Notes under the pieces: model-generated
What the model saw: the letters and a program-made list of their open reading frames with translations, nothing else
Database searches by the model: none
Told to the model about the DNA's origin: nothing
In this document: positions 8,994 through 21,741 of the stretch, piece by piece
How positions within the stretch are numbered: the stretch's first letter is position 1
Layout of the letters: each line of letters opens with the position of its first letter
NCBI GenBank assembly: GCA_019633425.1
Contig: WSUB01000009.1
Span: 186,001-250,000 of the forward strand
Source: Tulasnella sp. 424
Lineage: Eukaryota; Basidiomycota; Agaricomycetes; Cantharellales; Tulasnellaceae
Direction: 5' to 3'
Length of the DNA stretch: 64,000 bases
Program-made: the position numbers and the translations under genes

Positions 8994-10837
8994 ATGACAC
9001 AACTTTCAGAACCCCAGCCTGCGACTCCCACCGCCGCAAACGTGGATCTTCCGGCTTCCCAGTCCCACCCCGACCGTTCACGTTCCCCAACGCCAATACA
9101 AGTCCCACCTGAACCAACTATTGTATATCCGGAGCCATCTCATGATGACCCCTCAACTGCCCAAGTCCCCGTCGAGGAGAATGCTCCTCCACGTCACGAA
9201 CCCCGCGCTTCTCCTCGTCCGGCTCAGGCTCCACTACGTCCAACGGACGCTGCGACGGCCGCTTCCATAGCTGCAACATGGCCAACAAAGCGTATCAATT
9301 GGCCTCCGGGCTCAGAATCAACCTCCTTGATTATCATGCAAGCCAAGAATGGCCCCTGTTCCCTGATCGTGAGTTTTGATTATCTTCCTCCCTATCCTCG
9401 ATCGCTAACTTGATCATCCTTAGGCATTGTGTAGGTATCGGTAGCTTGGATCCGAAATATCTGAACCTTACGCCGCGCATCTCATAGGCAACGTCCTAAT
9501 ATTACGGGACGACATGGCAATCCTTCCCAGTGACAGGAAGTCGGTGAGCTATGAATATCTAGGTAAATGGAACTCTACCATCTCCACCCTCAGTAAAACT
9601 AATTCCTTTATATGTCCACAGCTCAGCTCATCGCCGACTATCTTGTATCTCGGACGTCCGACGATGCTGCGATAGAAGGCCTGTCAGCAGCTCTCTCAAA
9701 GCTCCCCGAGCTACAGGAGGGCATGAATATCAACTCTGTCTGGACCAGTTCATCATCATTCAAGCAGCTTGGAGAAGGAGGAGAACTGAAGCTGTTCCAT
9801 CTTTGTGGCGTCGAGTTGGTGCACGGGTGGTTGGCAGGTGAGACCACTCGCTTTCACTAGTCGAAATCTCTCTGACCATTTCAAACAGACCCCAGCTCTC
9901 CGGAATACGAAGCATTAATTAAGGTGGAAGACTACGATGGGTAAGTTTACGGAACCTCGGGCTTTGCCTACAGCTGCATATGACTAACCTCTATCTCAGC
10001 GCCCTCAACAAGGTTGTCGCAGCGGACAGTCTCACCCATGGCAAATTGGTAGAAAGCGATCAGCCTAGCCAACCCCAACCCCAGGCAACACTGGACCTCA
10101 CAGAGGAACAACAGGTTCTTGTCAAAGACGGTAGGCCTGCTTCGAAAAGAATCGAGTTGGCTTGTTTTACTCATCTCCGTTTGGAAAGCCCTCCTAATCC
10201 GGGAGTTCTTAGAGTCGAATTCAAGCCAATTGACTTACTTCGGCTTGTTTCATCTGTCAACTACGCTGACGCCGGGACTCTATGCCTTCTTCCGGAACTC
10301 ACACCTGTCGGTCTTGTACAAGACCGATGATCCGGATCATCCGTTGTTCACCCTCGTTACGGACTCGGTCTTCACTCGGGAGCCTGCGGTGTGTTGGGAA
10401 ACAATTGAAGATGTGGATGGTTCAGCCAGCATATTTTTAGACGCGCACCTCGTCCGGTCGAGTACCGCGGGTGGAGACTACAGTGGTAGGTCAGCGGAAG
10501 CGGCCGTTAGGGACGCTGAACGGGCTATGGAGGATCTGTCACTCGGCAGCGAGTAGGTGTTTTTTTTTCGAGATTCGCTGCCACAAAAGATTCTTATCGC
10601 ACTTGCAATAGCGCGGCGCTGGCGCGCCAGCTTCAGGCTGAGGAAGATGCTGCAGCTCACGCACGTCGCGCCGAGCGGGGCGCCCGTCGGGGAGAGCAGG
10701 CCGGATGGGACGGAGCAGAACATAACGGGGATCAACGATACCCAGGGCGGATACCGCAACGGCGATCGGATATGCCGCCTGAATTCCAGCAGAAGAAGAA
10801 GAAGGAGAAGGGTGGGAACGACTGCGTAATAATGTAG
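8994..10837 (+). CDS. MINDY-family deubiquitinase (K48-chain specific), CaaX-terminated
   Basis: Cysteine protease of the MINDY/FAM63 (DUF544) family, known to trim Lys48-linked ubiquitin chains. Exons: 8994-9368, 9424-9430 (7 nt), 9488-9562, 9622-9837, 9889-9940, 10000-10130, 10189-10552, 10612-10837. The total is 1446 nt, or 481 aa. A Pro/Ser-rich N-terminus of about 95 aa precedes the catalytic fold. The active-site block reads KNGPCSLIALCNVLILRDD and needs the microexon for AL-C. The family blocks HGWLADP (catalytic His region), QLTYFGLF and FFRNSHLSVL follow. After the core comes a ubiquitin-interaction-like helix (SDAALARQLQAEED), a basic tail, and C-terminal Cys-Val-Ile-Met, a prenylation signal. 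The ATG lies 203 nt after the PIF1 stop. The last intron is chosen because it gives the helix in frame; without it the protein would stop at 10557. Confidence 0.85.
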
Positions 10838-11002
10838 AAATTGATTCCTAATGGCTATTCTATTCAACGAGTATCTACATAAAGCTTTATTGACAGGCAA
10901 TCTACTCCCCGATGCTAAATCTAGTTTACGTATTCCATAAGATCGGTCCTATTAACCATCTGTCATCAGCGATACTAGTTTACTGACAACGTTTTCAATT
11001 AC
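10838..11002. other. Short convergent intergenic region
   Basis: It separates the 3' ends of the MINDY and PFK genes. It is AT-richer than its surroundings and fits the 3'UTRs and polyadenylation signals of both. Nothing else is visible. Confidence 0.5.
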
Positions 11003-14000
11003 TCACTTTCCGCCCAAGGTCTCAGCAAGATCCTTCAACTTCGCCCACCATGGATCTATACCTCTTCTGTTCTTCATGTCCGCGGCATCCTCGACGTCTG
11101 AGACGGGAGCGAGGACGATCTGAGAGCCCTGGATCGTGATGACTGCTGCCGAACCCTTCAAGGCCTTCCGGGATTTATCTTTAAGCCCTTTTATCTTTGT
11201 AGCTTGCTCCTCCAGGAAAACCATACACTTCATCGACAAGCGGACAGCTCGGGCACGATCCATAGGTGAGGGAATACCACCTTGAAGGGTGTGTCCGAGG
11301 GACGCAGATCGCGAGTCGAACAAGCTGCCGCCTTCTTCCTTGAGAATCTTGGTAATAATCTCGGTGGTGTAGATATCTGAAGCTTTTTCATTCCTGGATG
11401 GAGCACTCAGAAGAAGGGTCCCATCGAGATTCGGCCATGGCTGGACCTACCTGAGTACCAAACGACCTTCGCTCTTTCCCCTAACATCAAGACCATACCG
11501 CTCCTTTACGAATTTGACGTCGTTCCGGAGTTGGTCAAGACTGATTCCAACCTCGGGGGTATAGACGAGGACGGCACCAGTCTAGCGGGAGCAATTGTTA
11601 GGTTCCGCGTGACGATGGGGAATCCGAGGGACATACTGCGAGAGCACCCAGCGCCGCAATATACCCGCATTTTCCACCTTGAGTCTCAACGACAAACACT
11701 CGGTTTCTGCTAGCAGAAGCACTCTGCTTGATAGCATCGCAAGCATCCACCAAGGCGTTCAAACTTGTATCGCTTCCAAGACTGTAGTCGGTCAGTGGCA
11801 CGTTATTCGAGATTGTGGCCGGAAGGTGGACCATTGGAACACGGAGAGCCGGATAGCTGGCCCTCGCTTCTTCGAGCTCAAGTAGTGTGGAAAATGCTTC
11901 AAACCCGCCAATGATTAGGAGGGCGTCGAACGAGTGAGTTTGGAATTTAGCGGCAACAGCGCCCATGTCGATTGAGGGAAGAGTGCGGTTTGTGCCTAGT
12001 TCGCTACCGCCGCGAGTCATCCAGTTGTCCACACCGAGCCAAGTCGGGTTGGTTATGTGATCGTTGAGCAGTCCTTTAAAGCCATTGTGGATTGTGAGAG
12101 GGGTATGCCCGCGAAGATGGCAGAATCGGACTGCAGTTCGGGTGGCTGCGTTCATGCCACCAGCAGCCGCACCGACGCTGAAAGTGCACATCGTCAAAAA
12201 TTTAGCGCGGTATAAAGCTTCTGAAGCGCAAACACGTACTGCATAATGGCGATTCGCATTCGCTGAGAGCAAGTTTGTTAGCCCAGTGTCGCTACCGATC
12301 GCGTACCACCTACTTGGTTCTCCGGCGCCAAGCGCTTGTCTAGCGTCGAGATAGCTGTAAATGCCTCTAAACTCTCGCCGAACTCAGAGTCTCGGAGCGA
12401 CATGGCCTTCACAAAGTCCTTTTCGCCGATCGCCTTTGCAGCTTCTTGGGTCTAGAATGCGGAAAGCGTCTAAGCCTCACAGAATCGGAAAGTTTGCTCT
12501 GGTTCGTTACCTTCGAGACAGCCTCCATCAAAGGTACTCTCGTCACTTTGTTCTCACTGATACCGATGACATACGAAGGAGTATCGGGTGTAGCCGTTAG
12601 GAGAACCTCGACAGCCTCGACACCTTGGAGAGTTGGCTGGAGGTTGGATTGCGGAGTTAGAAAGTGACCATCTGTTGGTTGAGCTGTATAAAGCTCCCTA
12701 CCAATATACGGTCCCAGGCGCACGGGCGACCTCCTCTCTGTACGTGACCCAGGGTCGTGACTCGAGTGTCCAGACCAAGTTGCTCCGCCAAAACCTTCTT
12801 GACGTCATCCGCACGAATGGGATTGAGGTCCTTGTCGTGAGCTCCTTCCGCGACGATGACAATTGTTTTCCGCTTGCCAACATTGCGATGCTACGTGAAT
12901 CATCATCAGCTTGAGTTTCTACATGAAAGAGTCACCAAGGCAATACGCACGGCTTTGATGCAGGCGCACATCTCCTCCTCCCAGCTGTCGCCAGTCGGGG
13001 GTCGCTCTGGAATGAAGATAAAGTCTGCCCCCGAGCTATCCGCAATGCTGTTAGTATCGTGACGAAGACGCGTTCCTATCGGGCGAAACCTACCTGATAC
13101 CTGCGATAAGTGCAAGCCAGCCACAGTGACGACCCATCACCTCGACAACAAACGCGCGGGAGTGAGATGCTGCCGTGGTATTGATGTTGTCGATAGCTTC
13201 GCAGATACGATGAAGTGCTGTCGGTGCGCCAATTGTCATGTCGGTGAGGGCCATATCATTGTCGATGGATCCAACCAAGCCAACAATTTTCAGGTGGCCA
13301 TACTTTTCGACCTCTTCATCACCAATATCGCCTACTCGAATTCTTCAGCGGGATATTTACGCTATATGTTTGAAATGGAGACTGACCATTGGCCCGAAGC
13401 GTCTTGACATGGTCTGGCCATTCCGAGCGGAATTTGTCTGCGCCGGTGAGAGAACCATCTCCTCCACAAACGACAAGGGCATCAATTCCTTCCTTAATGA
13501 GGTTTCGCGCGGCAGCCAAGCGCCCTTCGGTGGTCCTGAAGGTCGTGGAGCGTGCCGTTCCGATAAACGTTCCTCCCTACCGGAACCGAAGATTTGAATC
13601 AGTGAGATTTCTCCCAAGATCAAAAGAGATAGCTCGGGTTTTCGTGGAAAATGATCTCACCTCACCCATCCATCCTCGGACGTCATCCCATCCCACACGA
13701 ATGATGTACCTCCCTTTGAGACTGTGAGATCCGTCGTCGTTTGTATCGCCCTCACCATCCCTCAGAAGAGGGCCGTCTCCGAAACGCAGATTCTTCACGA
13801 GGGTGTCGTCTTTTAAGCTTTCCGGGAGGTTTATAGGGTTTCCTTGAGTCGAGGAGTAGTCCTGAGTGCTGGGGGCTTCGGTGTTGCCTTTGACTAGGCC
13901 TTCATAACCTTCGCGTACTACCCAGGTTTCGCAACCCCTACCAATAGCAGAGCATTTGTGCGCGATGCGCGAGCCATTGACGCAAAAGTGAACCTACCTT

Positions 14001-14107
14001 AGGATGCCCATCTTTACGACAGCTCGAACAGCTGCGTTCATGCCTGCACTGTCCCCACCAGAGGTGAGGACTGCAATCTTCATCTTCTCGGTTGGTGATT
14101 TGGTCAT
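11003..14107 (-). CDS. 6-phosphofructokinase (eukaryotic two-lobed type)
   Basis: Glycolytic enzyme that phosphorylates fructose 6-phosphate with ATP in the cytosol. The protein starts [20 protein letters not shown] (ATG complement of 14105-14107) and continues [11 protein letters not shown], the ATP-binding loop. It then shows [10 protein letters not shown], a [17 protein letters not shown] catalytic block and [14 protein letters not shown] second, regulatory PFK half follows ([58 protein letters not shown]), as expected for the tandem-duplicated fungal/animal enzyme. The C-terminus ends with [19 protein letters not shown]. About a dozen short introns interrupt it. The gene is divergent from the WSS1-type gene across 256 bp. 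A TATA-like box sits about 50 bp upstream. No defects are seen. Confidence 0.93.
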
Positions 14108-14156
14108 GGCGAGAGGGGATGGGATGTTGAGCCGACTGCTGGGGCTGTGGGAGGGT

Positions 14157-14164
14157 TATATAGA
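14157..14164 (-). promoter_or_regulatory. TATA-like box of the PFK gene
   Basis: On the minus strand the sequence reads ctatataa, about 50 bp upstream of the PFK ATG, inside the 256-bp divergent promoter shared with the WSS1-type gene. A strong TATA element fits a highly expressed glycolytic gene. The assignment rests on position and sequence only. Confidence 0.5.
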
Positions 14165-14363
14165 GCAGAGATCCGTTGAAGCCTGCGAGGCTATCGGTGA
14201 GTCGGGGGAGTGCAGTGTTACGGTGAGGGGCGGATTCCAATTCCGACCGAAAGATTGGCGCTCCGTCATTTAGACACGTCTTACGTCAGCAGAGTTTCGT
14301 TTCATCCGTGGACCGTCAACCACCGAACCCACAGACACCCACCGGCCGAGGACAAGCGGGCAT

Positions 14364-16250
14364 ATGGTACACCTTCGTCTCAACCAGAAAGAATCAAACC
14401 CAAATCCTCACATCAACTTTATATCACATCTCCCATGCGCTGAAGGTTTCGTGCCGTCTGCTGAGGATGCCAAGGAGCTCTTACGCGCTCTGGCCGCGCA
14501 AATCAAGCCCATCATGAAAGAGTATGGGTTCGTTGTGAACTCAATGGAAGAGGTGGGCTGAAATGTCGTGCGTGAGGCCCATTGCATTGACATTCTCACG
14601 TTGTAGTACGAAGTAAGTTCGGACCAGCTCAGCGCTTGAAATGATCTTTGAGACAATTACGTTCGCTGTAGTGCAATCGAGTTTTTCTAGGTGCGGTTTC
14701 GTTTAGCTAAAGCTTGTTCCATTTAGTGAACCTTCCTTCTAGGGAGAAACTGGAATAATGGAGAGACCATTGAGATTGTGCTCCGGCGTGCTGACGGCAC
14801 CTTTCTCGGGACGGATATGTTACTAGACACGTTGTGCCACGAGGTAGGCAATGCCCAAAGCTCTTTTTTGCAAATATTTTAGAAGAGCCCAGGCCGATTG
14901 CTTTCGTTACCGTAGCTTGCACACATCAAATACATGCATCATTTGCAACCGTTTCAGAAGTTGTGGGCCGAACTACGGAGTATGACCTTGTTCTGCATTT
15001 CGCTGCAACGATATCTTACACATTTTTTGACCTTATAGGCAAGGTCATTGCTCTGCAAAAGAAAGGATACTTTGGCGACGGTACGCTTTCGATCTATGTA
15101 GTCTCTGGTCGACGCTCTTGAACCCAACGCACTTTTCCAGGATTCTGGTCTTCGGGTCAACGTCTCCAAGACGCCTCTCGAGCTCAAGGAGACGGCGTCG
15201 GTGGTCTGGCCGAGATATTGCCCGAATATATTTGCGGTGGTGCTCACAATCAGAAGCGGTCTGGTTACATGCGCAGTCGACGCGCCAGGCTGCCTCGGAA
15301 GGAAGTCGTACCAAGCTTGAGCACAGGAGCTCAGACAGCCAAGAAGCGAAAACCCGGGTCTCGCCTAACTAAGGAGCTCCCTGGACAGGGTGTCAAGCTG
15401 AGCGATGATGGAGGAAGCAGGGGCAAGCAAGCACAAAGGTCGGACATAGGGCGACACTCATAGTAAGACTTGCTAACAAGATCTTCCTTTAGCAAGCGGG
15501 CGAGAGAGGAGCGTGCGCTGGCCGTGGAAAGACGACTCCAAGCGTTACAAGGTGCGTTTTATCCGTGGCTGTCGCATCCACGCATCGTTTTCAATTATAC
15601 TAAGCGGGTCATCACAGGTCAACCTAGTCCCTCAACCGTGTCGGAACTCCCTGATGGGGGCAGCGAAGACGAGGAGGAGCTCCAACCTGAGGATGACGAA
15701 TTCCGTCGCGCAACCATGCTCGAAGTTTTCAGTGCCGGGGAGCTCGAGCAGATGCGCCTTGGATCCCGAACAACAGATGCCGCTCGACCGCCAGATTCCG
15801 ATGATCCGGCCCAGGTTCCCTCCCAAAAGAGTCTAGGAAAGCGTCCTGCTGAGGAAACCGAGGTCGACGATACGCCGCAGGAGATTGAGTGGCCTGCCTC
15901 AACATCCACCGATTCGGGACTAGCAAAGCGGCGCAAGACCGGTCAGAGCATCCTGAAAGATGAAATTGCGTATCGCAACAAGGAGAAGCTGGGGATGACA
16001 GGTCCCGGCAAGAAGCTTGGGACCGGCAAACCCCGCCAGACTAAGCTCAATGCTAAGATAGAACCGACCCCACCTGTGGAAATCCCGTCGGATTGGACTT
16101 GCGCTACCTGCACATTGTGAGTCGCTCAACCGTCATGCACCCGACGTTCCGCTAAGGGTCATCTGCAGAATCAACCATTCTGACTACGCGAGGTGTGCTG
16201 CCTGCGGGGAGCCGAGGCAGTTCATTGACCAGGATTTCGATTTACTGTAA
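14364..16250 (+). CDS. WSS1: WSS1-type metalloprotease (WLM domain + RanBP2 zinc finger), DNA-protein crosslink repair
   Basis: DNA-dependent metalloprotease that degrades proteins crosslinked to DNA; nuclear. Exons: 14364-14552, 14607-14612 (6 nt), 14672-14690 (19 nt), 14743-14843, 14916-14979, 15039-15080, 15141-15438, 15493-15551, 15618-16116, 16169-16250. The total is 1359 nt, or 452 aa. The start MVHLRLNQKESNPNPHINF matches the family start and is preferred to the in-frame-open ATG at 14308. The WLM domain includes FLGRNWNNGETIEIVLR, the zinc site HELAH (split by an intron after HE) and GYFGDGFWSSGQRL. The middle region is charged and disordered. The C-terminal zinc finger is WTCATCTLINHSDYARCAAC. 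The microexons are forced by frame: only they give the SMEE-YE-CNRVFLG sequence. Confidence 0.88.
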
Positions 16251-16471
16251 CATATCACTTCAACTACACATGATTAACCACCTCTTGCCTTTGCTTTTTG
16301 TGATTTGGGTTGGTCGGGCGTGGTTGGCTCTCTTTTGTGATCCATGTGAGACCCTTTCTGTCGGGTTTGTTTTCCGTCGACAAATATTTCTCCAGCGAAC
16401 TCGCAAGACCGTGTCGCCGCCCTCACCTGCGACAAATCCTACTCCTCGCCTCCTTGTGCTTCTAATTTACC
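16251..16471. other. Intergenic spacer WSS1-Nup170
   Basis: 221 bp between two genes on the same strand. The T-rich and CT-rich stretches fit a 3'UTR followed by a promoter. No other feature is seen. Confidence 0.4.
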
Positions 16472-19400
16472 ATGACCACCAACGGAGGCAATCTATGGGC
16501 TTCTTCAAATAATATCTTCCAGCGGCAGTCGTTGCAGACAACAGTTCAAGCACCGACGGGGCCAACGATCTCAACATCAACAGACCCGAACCTCGCCGCC
16601 TTGGCGAGCGCGAAGGCTGCCATACAGACGCATCTCTTGAAGGATGATTCTGCCGTACCAGACCTGAAGACATCGTTAATAGGTGGGGTGCGATTGCATG
16701 TAAATTCTGATTTCAACTGAAGTTGTTCGTTTCCCATTTTGTGCCTCTAGCTTCTGCAGGAGCAGGTTCAGGCGCCTACTCTTATGTTCAGAACGATGCT
16801 TGGACACCATTCGCAGCTCTCAAGTACACTCCTCTACCTCCAGCCATTTTCGACCTTGCTCGAAGTACGTGATGGGTTTGCGGTTCGTGTATGTGGGGGT
16901 GATTTGCACACTAACCACCGTGTCGTGCTGGCCCCCTCCTGTAGATCATTCACCGCATACAGCCATGGGCTTGCTCCCCGAAATCGACCGGGCCTGGGTG
17001 ACCTTTAACGAAACTCTCCATTTGTGGGACTACCTGGAGGGTGGACCGTCAAGCTACGACTCGTACCATATTGACGGCGCCGAAAACATCCTCCATGTCG
17101 CACTGGTCCCGGCCAAGCCTGGCGTTTTCGTCGACTCCATCGGACATGTTCTTGTAATCTGTCGCAACTCAGGTGTGGAACTCGTTGGCATCTCTGCCCC
17201 CGCAGGACCATCAACGCCGGGTGTCCTTCCTCGCCGGGAGTTGACCATGTTCGAGACGGATATCAAAATTGCAACTCCCATGCCTATGACTACCGTCGTC
17301 GGAACTCCTGAAGGCAGGGTGTTTTTGGCCGGAGGAGGCGCCTTGTTTGAGTTGACGTATCAAGCCAGCGACCGATGGTTTTCGAAGAAGGTGGAATTGT
17401 TCAACCACTCGGTTGGATCCTGGTCGCAGATTTTGCCTCTCGGTGGCAGTACAACAGGTAAGCTTCAAATTGCGCAGTTGGTTTTATTCTCGTTCTAAAC
17501 TTTGGTGGATAGACGACATCATCCATCTCTCATTCGACAACAGCCGGAGGAGTTTGTATGGCCTAACCCAAAATGTCCGGATTATTTACTGGCAGGTCCC
17601 ACTTGACCAGCCGAAAAGCGTCACTCGCGTCAATACGGTGGTCAACATTGCAGACGACGCCGCGGCGATGTGTCCTGGTGGAAAGAACCTTTTGGCGAGG
17701 CAAAACATCGCCATGGCCCATATCCATGCAATAGAACTATCGGAGTCGAAAGATATTCGCCTTATCGCCACTTCAACGAACGGCGTCCGGTTCTACTTCG
17801 AGAAGATGCCCTACATTACCGACCAGAGACTGCGCCTGGCGTACGTTCGACTTCCGCCGACTGGCCTCCCCGATCCCTTTGCGGATGCCCCGCCGACCAG
17901 CTACAATGCGCGATATGGCGACGCAACCTTTACTCCGCCCGCATGGACCCCAGCTGAGATAGGGTTTGTTGCATACAAATTGGGCCTTCTAGCTGGTGGC
18001 GCGATCACCCAAGGCCTCGAAGGGCTACTCTTATGTACCGCGCCCGATCTTCCCTCCCTCGGCAAATTTGCGACTGATGGGATGCAGCTGGCTCAACAGC
18101 AACCCGGTCACCTCGTATCTCAGTACCAGCCTGCTGGAACCGGGCCATTGGTTCTCCAGGAATGGGCGTGCTTGATTCCACTCGAGGGGCAGGTCTGCGC
18201 TGTCGTGCCCAACCCCGCAGTACCGTCGACGTCGATGGCCGCAGGATGGAACGAGAATGTCACGCAGTTCTCTGGACCGCCACTTTCCTTCCTCGTCTTG
18301 ACCAATTGTGGATTGACCTTACTTTCAAGAAAAAGACCCGTTCAAACACTGCTGAACCTCTTCGAGGAGTTCGGAAGGTCCTCGGATGGTAATCCCATTC
18401 TTGAATTCCGCGAGCTGTACGTGATATGTTACAATAGTTTCTGTCGCACCGTTAACTGAGCATCATCCCGTTCCAGATATGGCACGACTCAATCACTTGC
18501 GATGGCTCTAGCAATTGCTGCAGAGAACTCGTTCATCTGTCCACCAACCAACCCACATTCCGCTGTTGCGCAGGAATCTTTCATGACGATCTGTGCTTAT
18601 ACGTCGACAGATGCCGTTTCCAGTGTCAAGCACGTGGCTCGGGACTTCATTCTCGAATTTGGCGGCCGAGCTACCCCAGCAGACCCTCGCTATGGTGGAT
18701 CGGCCCCTCGGTTTAGTGTGAAGTACGAAGCTCTTGCCCTATATTTCAGTCGTTTAGTTCGACCCATGTGGAAGGAAAAGATTGCGAAAGGGTAGGCTTA
18801 TCCGAATTAGTGTCTTCCCGAGTGAAACTGACCTCCGTTGCTCGTAGAACGCCGGCCAGCCCAAGCTCAAACATATCTTCCGCTGTTTTAACGTCCGTTC
18901 AAGGTAACCTGGAAAGGCTCAAAACATTCCTTGCGAGGTATGGTTCACCATTGGTTTATCGCTTCGAGGCTCTGACGCCTTGAACCTGGCATCCAGTCAA
19001 CCACAGTTGTTCCTTCCTGGGACATCAGCTTATGACGGCCGGGGAGGCTTCGGTCCAGCTGATCAGGAGGCTTGGAAGGTTCGTCGATTGGTTCCTCTCC
19101 TCCGAGTCTGCATCTCATTCTCCACTCCAAATAGGCGGAGCATGTCGCGGCAATTCAACTTCAGACCCTTCTAAATCAGACGATTGAGGCCATTTCTTTC
19201 ATTCTTCTCTTGATCGACTACAATATGCCGGTTACGGTTTCACGGTGCGCATCTACGATCTGCACTGACCGGCGAGGCTAATGGGTTTATTCGCGTTTTA
19301 GGATGGACCCTTCGCTTCAGCAAGCGTTTTTCGGTTTAACGTATGATGATTTCCTCACGACCCAGCATGGACGAGACACCGCGCGCAATCTTGTAAACGC

Positions 19401-21720
19401 CGTCATTAACCAACAAATCAGTCAACAAATCAGCGTAGGTTTGAAATACCGGATCTGAGGTACCACCTAACCGCGATCAACTTAGGTCGACGCTATCAGT
19501 CAGATCCTTCAAGAACGGTGTGGGTCGTTCTGTAGCCCAGATGATGTTATGCTGTACAAGGTATGCTGGATGATATTAGTCAGCGACGTGGTCTAAACCT
19601 TGCATATAGGCGCAGGAACAGATTCGTCGGGCAAAAGAAACCACCGCAGGACCTGAGCGCCTGAATGCTCTTGATCAGTCCTTGAAGTTGGTCAACTATC
19701 CGTGAGATCAAGGCTGTGGCTGACCAGCATGAACAGGTTGTTCGAGAAAGGCACGAAAAACATGTCCCTCCAACGACTGCAAAGTATCTGCAAGGATTAC
19801 CAGGATCTTCAATATGCTTGGGGTAACAGATTTCATCACTCTCCGCGCACACTACACTAGTTAACCGAGCATGGGATAGGCCTTGTGGTACTACCACTAA
19901 AGTGTGCTGAAGATTGGGACGCGGACGAACGAGGAGCGGCGTATTTCAACGCAGGCTGTCCACCAAATGATCCACGCGCCGATGATCTGAACCGGAGGAA
20001 TGGTTGTTATCAGTGTATCATCGACTCCTTAAAAGGATTTGCCGATGCGTCAAATGCGGCCGTAATTGCTGGTGAAGCAACCAAGGGTGGGTTAATACGC
20101 ATGCTTAGCTGCTGCTATTCTCTAATGTTGGTTATCTCAGCGTCAGAACTGGATGCGGTATTCCAACGGGCCCTCACTATTGCTCTGCGGTCGCAGGATT
20201 TCGTCTTCCACGCGTATCTCTATGACTGGGTGATTTCCAAGGACGATGGGTCTGAATTAATTGAGGTATTGAAATGCAGAAGCGACCCGAAAAACATGCC
20301 ACTGATCATGGTTTCCGCGGCTTAGATGGCCTCGCCGTTTGTCGAGCAATACCTCACTCACCAACCCTTGACGCGTCAAAAAATGGAATTGCTCTGGCAG
20401 TTTTATGTGCAACAAGGGAGATACATGGATGCTGCCAAAACTTTGGCGCACATGGCTGAGTCCACCGAGTAAGACTCTCACAGCGTATCTGCACTCTGTC
20501 TTTGGCTGATTTGTTACCTAGTTTCGGTCTTAAGCTCGAGGAACGAGTTGAATATCTGTCTAGGGCCATCAGCAACGCCAAATCTACATCGACAGACGGA
20601 TCTCGTCGCCACGACACGGATGCCGAGTTCCTCAGCGACTTGCAGGACAAGCTCGATGTAGCTTCTGTCCAACTTGAGATGTTGCCGCGGGTTTACCGGG
20701 CTGTACCCGACGCATCAAAGAGCCCAAAGGTGTTAGATCTCGCCTCTCGGTTAATGACTATTAGCGAGGTACGCATCGGAATGCCTCTTACCTTTCACTA
20801 GTTGACGAACTTCCGCCACCAGCTCTACTCGGACTACGCCGATCCATTGGGTTTGGATGATATGAAGCTCCTTATCCTTCACACGTCAGAACACAACGAT
20901 GTGCCACTAGTAACCTCTATTTGGAGATCGATCCTGGACCAAGGTTGGTGAATCGGTATTCCTGTCGTAGTGACTTTTCTAACAACGTAATCAGACAAAG
21001 ATCACGGGGATTCTTTTGTCGTGCTAGGCGCTCGTGTGGCTGAACTGGGGCGAAGATTTTACCCATCAGAAATTGCCTACCCTCTCGGTGCGTGGTTCCT
21101 AAGCCTCCAAACGTTATTTAGGGCTTCTATCTGACTCTTGATGCAGAGATATTGTCTGAGATGCTAGAGACCTACACTTTGGAACGGAGGGATGAAGCCC
21201 CAGCAGCTTGGGCTTTGAGAGTACTAGTAGAAGGTGGAGTTCCGCATGAGATCGTACTTGATTATTTCGATCAGATCAAGGATTCAGGGGTTCGTATTAC
21301 CCCATAATATTGTATGGTGACGAAGTGCTGAAAGGTTGTGACTTAGGTGCCACCATATCAAGACCCCGCAGCCATCCATCACGTCTTAAACGACATCACG
21401 ACATTTATCGCCGAATGGCTTGACGAAGCGTTGCGACCAGGGAGCCGATTTGCAAAGGCAGCGTTCCCGGCCGGAAAGGTGGAGGATCTCGTCAGTCGGT
21501 ACTTATCCACTTTACGGGTGCATGGGGATGAGGGTATCAAGAGGCGACTGCTCGACATCCAATCGAAAGTACGGAGTAGGTTTTAGCGTAGAAGCGCTCC
21601 TAAGTGTCCCTATGTACAACGGATCTGGTACCTATTCTACCGATGTAAATAGCTAGGCGACGTGTGAGCAAAGCGATGTCAATGGCCAACCTATGGGATT
21701 CGGGTAAGAGGGCGTTTTGA
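16472..21720 (+). CDS. Nucleoporin Nup155/Nup170 family (inner-ring scaffold)
   Basis: Large non-repetitive nucleoporin of the nuclear pore inner ring, with an N-terminal beta-propeller and a C-terminal alpha-solenoid. The gene begins MTTNGGNLWASSNN at ATG 16472. Joined exons give the propeller with family signatures: LLPEIDRAWVTFNETLHLWDY, VPAKPGVFVDSIGHVLVICR, FLAGGGALFELTYQ and DDIIHLSFDNSRRSLYGLT. The solenoid follows; it includes VLPLKCAEDWDADERGAAYF and its Cys-containing region (LNRRNGCYQCIIDSL). The end is MSMANLWDSGKRAF with stop 21718-21720. There are many short introns, and I traced both ends and most internal joins but not every exon. The stop lies 21 bp from the convergent stop of the RING-CH gene. 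Confidence 0.88.
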
Positions 21721-21741
21721 AATGCAGAACCTGAAAAATTC

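Noticed and set aside
15619..15936. Antisense Ser-rich open frame opposite the WSS1 linker
   Set aside because: Shadow of the acidic coding strand; the plus-strand frame is fixed by WSS1 motifs on both sides.
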